DNA of 64,000 nt, taken from contig AP026123.1 in NCBI GenBank assembly GCA_030295235.1, positions 2,046,001 through 2,110,000 on the forward strand, in the 5' to 3' direction. The notes under the pieces are model-generated. The model saw only the letters and a program-made list of their open reading frames with translations, ran no database searches and was not told where the DNA came from. This DNA comes from Fistulifera solaris (lineage: Eukaryota > Bacillariophyta > Bacillariophyceae > Naviculales > Stauroneidaceae). Below, piece after piece: positions 43,542 through 52,934 of the stretch. Position 1 is the stretch's first letter; each line of letters begins with the position of its first letter. The translations under genes and the position numbers were made by a program.

Positions 43542-43621
43542 CCTAAACTGCCACTTTCTGGCAGTTTAGGGCTTCGCTAAATTATCGCCAAAACCTAAAC
43601 TACCAGAAAGTGGCAGTTTAG
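43542..43621. repeat. Pair of inverted hairpin repeats (AAACTGCCA family)
   Basis: 43542-43570 is a perfect palindrome with 12-base arms (CCTAAACTGCCA / TGGCAGTTTAGG) around a 5-base loop. 43594-43621 is a near copy in the opposite orientation with one arm mismatch. The two can also pair with each other, making a larger fold-back. Confidence 0.85.
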
Positions 43622-44316
43622 CACGTTTTCGACCAATAAAACAGTTACAATTGTAAGATAATCGATTCTTTTTCGCGATTTATTTCCCGAAAATCCGAAA
43701 AGTGAAACGTTTCGTTTTGGTGCCTGCTCGATGATGAAGGGGGGGTATGGGGGGTGAGGTTTTTGAAGTCATCATTATTTTTTAGGCTATTTTTAGGCTG
43801 TTTACTATTGTCCGGAATGTTCTAGAAAAATCGCGCAAGGTTTTTTCGACTACTTTAGGGTAATATAGTCATTTTCGGTCATTAATAAGAAAGGTACTGA
43901 TTTGTATCAGTATAGGCAGCTAAATTATTTTAAAAAAATATTGAACAGCCTATCTAGTATCGCCTTTATTTTATCATGACAGCTTAGAAAATTGTATTCT
44001 GATGAAATAGTAACTTAAGTTTTGAAGCTATAGATACTGTAGTGTAGGGAAAATATAAATAATGACTTCTCTTCTTTCTAATTACAGTACAAATACAGCC
44101 TATTTCTTCGGGTTCCATGTTCCATGAACCATGAATGATCCGTGATTCTACGAGTTTCTCATTTTGATGTTCTCTTTTTTTTGTTTCTTCATCGCGGTTG
44201 TCGTTTATCGTGTTGAAGTCGTAACATCGTAGCATGTAATTCGGAATCGTGCGTTCTCTTTTATTTATTCAATGATACTTTGATTTGAAAGGTTCTAGAT
44301 TTAGACGACGAGTATT

Positions 44317-44706
44317 ATGATTAGCTCTACCAAGAAAAATAGAATCCGACAAGCGATAAAAACGAAGCTCGCGAAGTCTCTGTTTCTAGATATGGATGGT
44401 GCGTCTGTAATTGCTAAAAAGAAAGCATGTTGTATTAGCGACACGCAACTAGATCATCGAAATGCAGCTATGATATCTTTGAAGGCCTTATCAGATAGGG
44501 ATTGGTTTACGCCTGATTCTTCGTTAGGTGTACCAATTCCATTTTTCAAGAAAGAGTACGAGCTTCCTGCAGATGTTGTGTCAAGACTATCTATCGAAGA
44601 AAGAAGGCTGCTATCTAAAGTTATTATATCCCCGCGAACGTGCTTTCAAAGGGAGAATCATTCTTTAAATTTATCAATATGTAACTCATGTCAAAAATCG
44701 TTGTAG
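44317..44706 (+). CDS. Unrecognised ORF in island, 129 residues
   Basis: The ORF starts ATG-ATT with a basic N-terminus, a middle with LGVPIPFFKKEYELP, then LSIEERRLLSKVIISP and an end with CNSCQKSL. Codon use is AT-rich, unlike the flanking genes. The final CxxC hint and the preceding helix recall the Cys-bearing N-terminal segments of some Helitron-type proteins, but the match is too weak to name. It may be a fragment of a larger protein. A minus-strand ORF (44686-44952, 88 residues) overlaps its end and may instead be real. Confidence 0.35.
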   Translation: MISSTKKNRIRQAIKTKLAKSLFLDMDGASVIAKKKACCISDTQLDHRNAAMISLKALSDRDWFTPDSSLGVPIPFFKKEYELPADVVSRLSIEERRLLSKVIISPRTCFQRENHSLNLSICNSCQKSL

Positions 44707-44917
44707 CTCTTCCGGGTCATTCCGACAATGTCGATAACGCATATTTCGTAGTTGTTGATCGGTGCAGTATTCATAGGTAGGATCGTTATCGACACATTCA
44801 TGCTCAAGAGCAATTTCAGCCATAGTTTTTGACATTCGTGTCTGATCGGACAAACGGGAATGAACGTTAATATCGAAGCAAGATGTACTGACATTCCCAA
44901 CGAGAACAAGAGAAGAC

Positions 44918-45310
44918 ATGTTGCGCGACCTACGCGACTTTGCCCACTGCATCCAACGAGAATCGCATACAGCCGAAGAGTATCACAATAATTACGAGCC
45001 AGCGACCAATGTAACACTCAAAAAGAACCCAGATGACGGGAATCTCGTCTCACTTGACTTTTACATCACTGATGAAGACATTGTAGATTTCATGGAAGAA
45101 AGACTGCACACCATGCTCGATGAAAACTTTGTTGAAAATCACTACTATCTGGCTTGTGCATTGTTCAACGCCTACCGAACAGACCTTCCCGAAGAACTCC
45201 AACAATACGGTTTTCCAATTGGCAGCCGTTTAATCGACTCCGAATTCGCAACAACTGAACTTGATGCTCGCGACGTATTAGATCGACAACAATATCCAGA
45301 TGAAGATTAA
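44918..45310 (+). CDS. Unrecognised acidic ORF in island, 130 residues
   Basis: The frame is fully open with protein-like composition: an N-terminal basic stretch (MLRDLRDFAHCIQRES), LVSLDFYITDEDIVDFMEER, ENHYYLACALFNAYRTDLPE and an acidic end (RQQYPDED). It does not resemble any family I know. It may be the last exon of a gene that includes 44317-44706 on the same strand, but no convincing splice pair was found. Confidence 0.4.
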   Translation: MLRDLRDFAHCIQRESHTAEEYHNNYEPATNVTLKKNPDDGNLVSLDFYITDEDIVDFMEERLHTMLDENFVENHYYLACALFNAYRTDLPEELQQYGFPIGSRLIDSEFATTELDARDVLDRQQYPDED

Positions 45311-46076
45311 AAACAATCGAAACAATCTATCTATTTATCTATCTATTTATAATAGCGCGCTGTGTCCGTGTGTGTGTGTGTCACGTAACGTAACGTAACG
45401 CGCTCCCGGGTGTCTGAATCACGGATTTGACGCTATCCCCGGGGATCGAGCCCCCCGCTTGCGGGCCGCTTGCGAACGAAAAGCCCTGCAGGGCTAGACG
45501 CCGAAGGCGGCTATATAATATAACGTCGATATTACATTTTCTCCCATTCATTGTTTCGATCATCACGATTCATTCACGATCAACGATCACTCACGGATTC
45601 ACTTTTCCGCCTCATGCTAGGCGCAAGCCCTAATCTTAGGGTTTCGGCGGCGTACTTCCGAGATCAAACGGACATTTGCAAGCCTGTTTTCTGCTTGCTC
45701 AAAGTTGAGATTTTTCGTCGTCGACCGTTCAGAAGACCAACTTTCGATGAGAAAAGGAAAACAAAGGATCTCTTTTTCTACTTGTTTCTTTCGCTATCCT
45801 CTTTTAAATACTATCTAATAAGAGAATAAGTGAAAAGAATACAAAAGATAAGCTTTTATCTTTCATTGTCGACGTTTATCACTAGAGGATTTTTCAGAAT
45901 TGTAGCTGATATTAATTATAAATTGTAATAGATGCTTTATTTTATTGTAAAAGAATTGCGATTGTTACCTGCTTTTATTTTCGTAAAATCTCCATTGCGC
46001 GCGATCCGAGACATCACGTTGGCAATATTTTTTTGTGCAGTACAAGGTGTACGTGAAAATTACGTAGCCTAACAGG
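45311..46076. other. GC-rich multi-hairpin block, then AT-rich spacer
   Basis: A TCTATCTATT tandem stretch (about 45328-45352), GT repeat (about 45367-45381) and CGTAA repeats (about 45384-45402) lead into a GC-rich segment 45405-45515 with several short perfect hairpins (for example AGCCCTGCAGGGCT and GCCGCCTTCGGCG on the minus strand). The rest to 46076 is AT-rich and shows no gene. Confidence 0.6.
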
Positions 46077-46077
46077 G

Positions 46078-46170
46078 CGTAAACTGCCACTTCTGGTAGT
46101 TTAGGAATCTGTGTAGACGTAGTACAAACCCTACGTCTAAACTGCCACTTCTGGGCACGGCGTTAAATTA
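46078..46170. repeat. Internal copies of the AAACTGCCA hairpin repeat
   Basis: Two copies of TAAACTGCCACTTCTGG occur at about 46080 and 46138. The first continues into GTAGTTTAGG, forming an imperfect hairpin. The second continues into GGCACGGCGTTAAA, which reappears reverse-complemented at about 47476-47492 near the right end. Confidence 0.75.
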
Positions 46171-46199
46171 TCCGTCAGAGGAACTTGCGCGCACGCCGG

Positions 46200-46892
46200 T
46201 ATGTCCTGAGTGGTAAGTATCCATATTTTCCGACATGATGATTGATCGTTGGCTTAAGAATAAAACACGATCATAACCGTAATAAATTTTACCTAGACAT
46301 TGAGTAACCTTACCGGGAAACTCTAGGAATAATCCGTAAGACGTCTCAACGGCTATGTCGTGATCTACTTCCGCTAAAAAATCGCTACCTATTTTCCTGC
46401 AAGCAGGGTGCTAAATAGCTCACAAACAGCATCGAAGACATCTTCATGTGCATATTCTACTCTAACATGTGTTACAAGCAATGACCCGGGTCTAATATCG
46501 CGTATCCGCGATATTATCCTGGACTCGCGATAATATCGCGGATTTTTATCGCCTATCCGCGATTTTATCCTTGACACGCGATATTCTCTTTAGGATTCCA
46601 AATTCCATCTAGGAATTCTGGCGTCTTTGTGGCTAAATACTCAAATCCACCGTTGAGATCGCATTATTAGAGTTTGTGAATTTACAAAAAGCGAAAGCAA
46701 ACATTCAGAGTCTTTAAGTATGATCGTTACATAGTCACACGCGTTTTCTCCTTCAGATTGACCGTTCTTGTTGCATCTCTCTCATGCTTCGGCTTCCGAA
46801 CAATTCCGTCGAGTGGCAGCGCCACGATGTCAAGATCTTCCAGAACGCGCCTCAGTCGGTCGCCACTTGATATTCTTCTTGCGCCCTGCCAT
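46200..46892 (-). pseudogene. Decayed or multi-exon coding remnant in island
   Basis: Starting at an ATG at 46892 the minus strand reads MAGRKKNIKWRPTEA, then protein-like sequence continues in another frame (LEDLDIVALPLDGIV) to about 46720. A second coding-like stretch at 46480-46200 contains HVRVEYAHEDVFDAVCELF and, after a frame change, EVDHDIAVETSYGLFLEFPG and LGKIYYGYDRVLFLS. The two stretches may be exons of one gene interrupted by the CGCGATA palindrome cluster, or remnants. No family recognised. Confidence 0.35.
46489..46592. repeat. CGCGATA palindrome cluster, left copy
   Basis: Repeated self-complementary units of the form TATCCGCGATA and GATAATATCGCGGAT occur in alternating orientation. 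The same units recur at 47055-47150. Confidence 0.8.
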
Positions 46893-47054
46893 GAAAAGGT
46901 GATCTTATTTAGTAAAAGTGCAGGAGATGTATCTTTGTTGCGCTCGTTGTTGTGCCGGCGATTAGGCGGTGTGGCGCGGTAACCTTACTGCAGAATTGGG
47001 GTGGGTCGAGCGACGATGGAATTTCCTTGCAAAGCCACAGACGGAATCCATTTT

Positions 47055-47150
47055 ATCCCCGCCAGGCGATAATATCGCGGAGATTTATCGCGTATCCGCG
47101 ATATTATCCGCGATTGGGGATAATATTATCGCCGAGTGGCGATAAACACG
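47055..47150. repeat. CGCGATA palindrome cluster, right copy
   Basis: The cluster contains GGCGATAATATCGCGGA, TATCGCGTATCCGCGATAT and GGGGATAATATTATCGCC. With the left copy it brackets about 460 bases. It could fold into a long stem. Confidence 0.8.
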
Positions 47151-47720
47151 GAGCCGCAAGATTTTTGCTTGAAACACAAGCATCGTTGCCTATCGTTATT
47201 TACCACCAAGTGCTCTATTTCTGAATTCGAAAATCGCCAAAAATACCGGAGAATCTAGCCTCAAGGCCATTTTTGTTGTACTATTTCAGGCTCTTACAAT
47301 TGGCCTCTTAAGCATACTGTACATGTTTCGTATATAGTTCATCATGTCGTCCCGGCTCCCAAAGCTACACAACGTTTTAGTGTTTTCTCAACCTTGCTGT
47401 TTGCTGTCTAAGGAGTTACGGTTTTCAGGCCATTCCCACGACGGTGAAAGCTGGGATTATCGTCTGCGCGACATTTTAACGCCGTGCCCTGGTAGTTTAC
47501 GAAATTATTAGGGATATAACCAGATTTTCTTTCATAGAGTCGTATGCCGGTAACCTTACAATTTTGCATTTTTATCGTTGCAGCGAGAGATGTGCGATGT
47601 TTGGAGCAATCAAAAGATCCAACAGCTTCATGCATGTAAAGAAGTCCTTTTACTGTGTTAGAAAGCAAGCGAGAACCATTATAACTTGACAAGCCTAACG
47701 TAAGAAAGGATCGACGGGTG

Positions 47721-49958
47721 ATGAGCATGGAAAAGGAGGCGATGAGACCCTCCCCGGAAAGAACCCCAATTCAATCATCAAAGAAACGAAAATTGACGAA
47801 TGAAAAGCAGAGTCGACATTATAAAGATGAGAGTACTAGCGACCATGCTGAGATACAGGAACTCCGTCGAAATCTTCCAGTGTACGGTTTTCGTAAGAGG
47901 CTGGTGGAAAGCATCAATGCGAATCCTGAAAACAAAGTGCTCCTGGTCGCCGCCGAAACGGGGTCAGGGAAATCCACTCAAATTCCCGCATACATGCTAC
48001 CCTACACTGGACGCGTGGTCGTCACACAGCCTCGCCGAGTGGCAGCCGTGACACTCGCGAGCCGAGTGGCGCTGGAACACGGCTGCAAGGCGGGTCAGCG
48101 GGTCGGGTACCGTGTTCGATTTGACGATTGCACATCGACGGAAACGCAACTCATTTACGCCACGGACGGAATGCTACTTCGAGAAGCCATGGCCGATCCG
48201 TTGCTACAGGCGTACAGCGTAGTTTTTCTTGACGAGTGTCATGAACGCTCGCTGCAAACTGATATACTAATTGGTGTTGTACATGGTGCGCGCAAAGCGC
48301 GAAAGCTAAGCAAATGGAAGCCCTACAATTAGTCTTGATGTCTGCAACACTGGAAATAAACAAATTCCAAGAATTTTTTGGGCATGACAATATCATTGTG
48401 GTGGAAATTCCCGGTCGTCAGTATCCTGTACAGACATTATATACGAAGAGCCCGGTAGAGGATTATATGGAGGCAACATTGGCGACAATAGTCCAGATTC
48501 ACACCCATGAGCTTCCTGGAGACATTCTCGTGTTTTTAACCGGACAGGATGAAATTGAAAATATAGCGCGCTTGCTGCGACAAGCATTACAGGAAGGAAA
48601 CGAACAGAGTAAGCAGCAGTGGACAGGTGATCAAGTTCAGTCACTTCGGGATGTGCAAAACACGTCATCGTCGCATTCAGTTGTTAATGGCGTTTCCATT
48701 TGTCCTTTATTTGCTGCTCTGCCACCTGAACAGCAACTGCTTGTATTCGAGGAGAAACCACCGGGCTGTTTTCGAAAGATTGTTCTGGCAACGAACATAG
48801 CCGAAACGTCGGTCACCATTCCCGATATAAAATACGTTGTAGATACAGGGAAGCACAAATGTCGTCAAGTCCTTTCGACAGGAATGGAAACGCTACAGAT
48901 TCACGATATCAGCCAAGCGCAAGCAGCGCAGCGTTCTGGGCGTGCCGGGCGTGTTCAAGCCGGGTTGTGTTTTCGCTTGTTTACGGAAGAAGCATTTACA
49001 AAGCTGCCGGAGGCAAGCCTTCCTGAAATATTGCGGGTCAGTCTTTCTCAAGTTGTTTTGCAGCTCAAGGGCATGGGCATAGAAGATCCGCGGGAGTTCG
49101 ACTTTGTAACTCCCCCCAGAAACGGATGGCCTACGTCGCGCCGTCGAACTTCTTTACGCGTTGCAAGCATTGGATGAGAAGCTTAAACTGACAGATTACG
49201 GGAAGAAGCTTGCCAATCTACCACTTGATCCTATGTATGGTCACTTACTACTCCAAAGTACTGTTTATTCCTGTACGAGGGAGATGTTGACTGTTGTCGC
49301 AGTTTTATCTTCAGATCATTTGCTTTTCCGACCAAACAATGAGCTCGCGGCAAAGGCAGTCGCTGTGCACCGTCGGTTTGCGAGCCACGAGGGCGACTTC
49401 CCGACTTACTTAAATGTGTACAATGCATGGCAAAATGAGGCCATTTATGTGCCGGCAGCCGCAGGGGGTATTAAAGCGCAAACTAAGGTTTGGCGTCGGG
49501 ACTCCACAAAGAGGCTTCTTCACTTGGACTGGTGTCGCCAGAACTTCGTTTCTAGTCGGTCGCTTGTCCGCGCGTATGACATTCGTCAACAACTAGAACA
49601 GCTGTGTTCTAGCTCTCGCAGTGGGTTGAACATAGATACAACAATATCATGTGGGAAGGATCAAATCAAATTCTTGAAATGCGTTGCTGCTGGCTTGTTT
49701 TTACAAGCCGCTGGTCGACAAGTTTCTCCCGAAATATCCGGATCAGGGCGCGTTGGATCATCGCACGGAAAGTATGTTACCACGATGGGAAAAGAAAGCG
49801 TGTCGATCCATCCTACAAGTCTCATGTTTGGTCGACAACCTCCGCCATCATGGGTTGTTTATTCTGAACTCATCGCTACGAAAAGGATTTATATTCGGGG
49901 CGTGACTCAGATCAAAGAAGAATGGCTAAAAGAGGTCGCCCCTAGCTTTTACGGCTAA
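47721..49958 (+). CDS. DEAH-type RNA helicase, DHX33-like (two frame breaks)
   Basis: All superfamily-2 motifs are present in order: AAETGSGKST, TQPRRVAA, FLDECHERS, LMSATLE, FLTGQDEIE, TNIAETSVTIPD and QRSGRAGR, followed by the HA2 and OB-fold regions (LYALQALDEKLKLTDYGKKL, then CVAAGLFLQAA and HPTSLMFGRQPP). Motif II reads DECH, not DEAH. Two breaks split the frame: the C3 run at 48321-48323 is one short between the first and second frames, and the C6 run at 49112-49117 is one base long (or two short) just before the HA2 region. Corrected length is about 745 residues. DHX33-type helicases act in ribosome biogenesis and in nucleic-acid sensing in animals. The assignment within the DHX group is tentative. 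Confidence 0.85.
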
Positions 49959-49982
49959 TAACTTCAGCTCATAAATGATAAT

Positions 49983-50518
49983 TTATACGGAATCCCACTT
50001 GAATTCTATGTTTGATACCGAAACAGCCAAATCATTGTCAGCATCGTAATCGGCCCAGTCACTTTCACTGAAGTCCACTGCCTCAGTATCAAACTCGTAT
50101 CCGCCTTCACTTGTAGCTGTAAATTCCTGTCCCATCGGGAAGAAAGCGAAAGGTTCCAAACCGCGACATTCTACAGCTAAGATAGGTACAAAGTTGCCGC
50201 TATCTTCTGCCGAATAAACATCTTTTGGTAATACCGCCCCTTTCTTCTTCTTCAGAATTGTTTTGATTTGTTCCGCCGTCAGCACGGTGAGTGTGCTTCT
50301 CTTTTGCTGCCCTCCCAGGTAAGGGCAAAATTGTGATCTGGTTCTCTCGAATTTTCTGCTTGCTCCACAAACTCAGTCGGATTGACAATGATTTTCTCGC
50401 GTATCTCAAAATCAGAAAGAGGATTTTTAACGCTGAGTCTCAGATTCTCGTCCTTTCTTAGTTGCAGCGAGGCAATGTTTTCCAAGTCGGCTTTCATAAA
50501 TAGCATAAAAACGACCAT
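49983..50518 (-). CDS. DUF866 (C1orf123/CZIB-like) protein lacking zinc cysteines
   Basis: The N-terminus VVFMLFMKADLENIASLQL and the C-terminal half with LAVECRGLEPFAFFP and DFSESDWADYDADND match the DUF866 family (human CZIB/C1orf123) well. The frame changes at the T4 run 50302-50305, which looks one base short; with it corrected the protein has about 178 residues. In the family two CxxC pairs in the N-terminal half bind zinc. In this protein neither pair is present: the corresponding stretches read VKNPLSDFEIREK and WEGSKKRSTLTVL. The fold may be kept without the metal. The gene is convergent with the helicase, 24 bases apart. Confidence 0.83.
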
Positions 50519-51042
50519 GATTGATGTCCTTTTGGATCACTCCACCAATAGTGCTTCCGTACGTTCAGGATTATATTTGTGTTAATATAACTAGTTTGTT
50601 CTCGGATGAAAAGCTTCGATTTTTGTTCTCTTTGTGATACTTGCGCCTCCCATCATCTCTCATCACCGTCGTCTTTTTCCGCATCATCGCATCAATCAAC
50701 AAAATAAATACTGAGTAATAGGGAACTGTGCGGTCTGTCCTTCAGACCCTTAAGCGACTGCCAAAATCCACGTCAGCATTGAGCGGCTGTCGTTTTATAC
50801 CGCGTGTTTAGTATCTGCTAAAAAGAAGCATTCGTTACCAGTACGATTTTCCATGTACAATGCGAGTGGTGCGGCCGGAACCAAGAAAACAAAAACATCT
50901 GCCGTCGCCCGCGATGATGACGAAAAACGACGCAAGATGCATCGAAAAGAAGCCGCACGTGGTCCCATTGTATTCTGCATCTATTATCTGTTGCGATCAG
51001 GACCGTAACTCAGTATAATCAAAGTTGATTCTTAGTTTCGAA
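50519..51042. promoter_or_regulatory. Divergent promoter region, DUF866 / TIM23
   Basis: 524 bases between divergent genes. No gene or motif recognised. The small minus-strand frame at 50795-50980 has no domain. Confidence 0.4.
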
Positions 51043-51731
51043 ATGAACAGCAGCGCGGACGAATCGGACGCGGGAGCGCCTCTTCCTGATTTTCGCACGC
51101 AAGGGCTCCAGTTGCAAACGATTGCTCCGGCTTTGGGGGTCATCAACCAGAAGGCTTCGCCCGATTATCTTGATTATGATGTAAAAGGACGAGGAATATT
51201 CAGTACCATGTTTGCGAATAGTGGAATGGCGTATCTGCTGGGAATATCAGCGGGAGGAATTTACGGTTTTCGACAAGGGTTGGCCGCTACTCCTTCGACA
51301 CGGTTCCGCGTTCAAGTGAATTCAGTTCTCAATCATTGTGGAAGATACGGGAGTCGAGCAGGAAACGCGCTTGGTGTATTCGCCGTCTTGTATTCATTCT
51401 ATGAGGGAGTTTCAGATCGCGTAAGTTTGATTTATTATGTCTGTTGTCATTTGTATCGAACACTGCCTCATTTCTTTGCTTGTGTCTCCGTAATCTACAA
51501 TAGTATGAACCAGAAGAGCTTCTTGGGTTAACGAGACAGTACCCCTCTCTTGCAGCGTTTATTTCCCCAGTGTTTGGTGCTACAATGGCTTCGGCTACTT
51601 ATTATGCACCTTCGGGAATACGTGTGGCCGCTCTGGCTGGAGGTCTCGGAGCAGCTAGCGTTGCTGTTACTTACGGAGGTTACAAAATGCTGGGAATTCC
51701 GTACGGCAAACTTGGCTTTTTATTTCTTTAA
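51043..51731 (+). CDS. TIM23: TIM23-type mitochondrial inner-membrane translocase subunit
   Basis: Exons 51043-51420 and 51504-51731 join in phase across an 83-nt GT-AG intron, giving 201 residues. The polar N-terminus (about 75 residues) contains SPDYLDYDVKGRG. Four membrane segments of the Tim17/22/23 family follow, with GMAYLLGISAGGIYGFRQGL, the NSVLNHCGRYGSRAGNALGV signature and, after the splice, SLAAFISPVFGATMASATYY and VAALAGGLGAASVAVTYGGY. TIM23 forms the presequence import channel of the inner membrane. Length and the soluble N-terminus favour TIM23 over TIM17 or TIM22. The ATG at 51043 is the first in frame after a TTG. Confidence 0.9.
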
Positions 51732-51830
51732 TGATCGCGGTTATAAGAACTTTTTTCCCGATGTATGAATAGAATCTGCCTTGTCGTAGACTCAGTTTGT
51801 AAGGAAACGATAGAAACAGAGTCATTTGCC

Positions 51831-52934
51831 TTATGAAATTACTGCATTTGTTTTAAACGTTTTAGATGGACGCGCATGGGAAACAGCAGTCCGCAACGCC
51901 CCATTCAATGGGTCGGCTAATAGATGTTCGTCCTCCTCCAACGTTGTTGACCATTGTGGATCGACGATGTCCCAATCAATCAAATCATCGGCGGGATTGT
52001 CCGTCAGCCAAAATCCGTATCTGTCGAACAAGTCTAGACAGGTTGCCCTTCCATCATTATAGCCTATCGTTACCTGTTCTCCGGGTTCAATGTCTCGCGT
52101 CGCCAGGAGAGCGTGCATGGATTCATCGTCGGCGTCGGGTATTATGATAGTCTCTACCTCTGCATTTGGATCGACGTCATGATTGACCATGTCAACAAAA
52201 GGCACCAACATACGTCGGAGACGACTCGTCATTCCTCCGTCCTGTGATATCATTTGAACGGTGGTGAATCTCCGAGAACGCACTATCCACGTTGCCCATT
52301 TTAGTTCTGCTAGATCAATCCTTGTTCTTTCGGCCACTACGGAGATTTCATGTTGCCTCTCCAGACAGTCGCTGATCAAGCTAGGTATTTCGAGTTCCTT
52401 GACAATGTCTGGGTCCCAAAAATCTGGGGTTGCATCGAAGTTGGGATCATTTATCTTGGGTAAGCAGCTTAAATAAGGCTCCCAGTGTGGATCCTTTGCG
52501 TATGTTGTTAGAAAATTTACAGCTTCTTGTACATCTTCATTGTCAGAAGCAGCTTGGCTGCCATCATTCAGGCTGTCAGAGATCGTCAGCGACGAAATGA
52601 TCGGTATGGCCAAAATATACTCGCCTGCTATTATTGGCTCTTCCCCGCAGAATAGACCTCTACACAATGATTCCTTGTCGATGTCAACCCTAAGCCGACT
52701 CAGGCCCTCACATTCCATTTCCTCCAAAAACTTCACCAATTTGCCAAAGTGATCGGATTCGGCCTGAGATAGTGATTTCGAACCGAATAGTGGTTTGTTG
52801 AGGCGTTCGTTTGTCTGACTGTGGAAAAAGGCAGATGAAAGGCTGCCGGTAGTGGACGTTACAAGTAATAGCCACACCTCGTAACACAACAACAATTTAT
52901 AAGGGACGCGATTGGTTTTCAAGAGTTGATTCAT
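51831..52934 (-). CDS. Plastid-targeted SET-domain protein (SETD3/RBCMT-like)
   Basis: Start at ATG 52934 (MNQLLKTNRVPYKL) gives 367 residues; the open frame extends to 53030 with less plausible residues. The leader has a hydrophobic core (LLLCYEVWLLLVTSTTG) followed by SLSSAFFHS, an ASAF-type plastid targeting site. The SET domain is split as in SETD3 and Rubisco methyltransferases: SLCRGLFCGEEPIIAGEYIL, later LVPFVDMVNHDVDPNAEV and LATRDIEPGEQVTIGYNDG with the conserved Asn-His and Tyr positions. Substrate could be Rubisco, aldolase or another plastid protein; this is not determined. The gene is convergent with TIM23, 99 bases apart. Confidence 0.86.
   Translation of the reverse strand: MNQLLKTNRVPYKLLLCYEVWLLLVTSTTGSLSSAFFHSQTNERLNKPLFGSKSLSQAESDHFGKLVKFLEEMECEGLSRLRVDIDKESLCRGLFCGEEPIIAGEYILAIPIISSLTISDSLNDGSQAASDNEDVQEAVNFLTTYAKDPHWEPYLSCLPKINDPNFDATPDFWDPDIVKELEIPSLISDCLERQHEISVVAERTRIDLAELKWATWIVRSRRFTTVQMISQDGGMTSRLRRMLVPFVDMVNHDVDPNAEVETIIIPDADDESMHALLATRDIEPGEQVTIGYNDGRATCLDLFDRYGFWLTDNPADDLIDWDIVDPQWSTTLEEDEHLLADPLNGALRTAVSHARPSKTFKTNAVIS

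Larger units (their letters stand above)
43527..47518. mobile_element. Inverted-repeat-bounded AT-rich island, possible DNA transposon
   Basis: A 15-base motif (TATATCCCTAATAAT) at 43527-43541 recurs as its exact reverse complement at 47504-47518. Inside each end follow related sub-terminal segments containing TAAACTGCC or TAAACTACC. If the repeat is taken to start at CCCTAATAAT, both flanks read ATAT, compatible with a 4-base (or TA) target duplication, but the flank is palindromic so this is weak. The interior is AT-rich, differs in composition from neighbouring genes, and contains hairpin repeats, two plus-strand ORFs and a decayed minus-strand coding remnant. No transposase was recognised, so it is either a non-autonomous element, a composite of nested insertions, or an unknown family. 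Confidence 0.5.

Noticed and set aside
44317-44706. Helitron-type protein fragment
   Set aside because: Only a weak resemblance around the final CxxC. No helicase or Rep motif nearby, so it is left unrecognised.
45425-45495. tRNA-like T-arm (GGGGATCGAGCCCC) in the island
   Set aside because: No matching acceptor, D or anticodon stems could be drawn on either strand.
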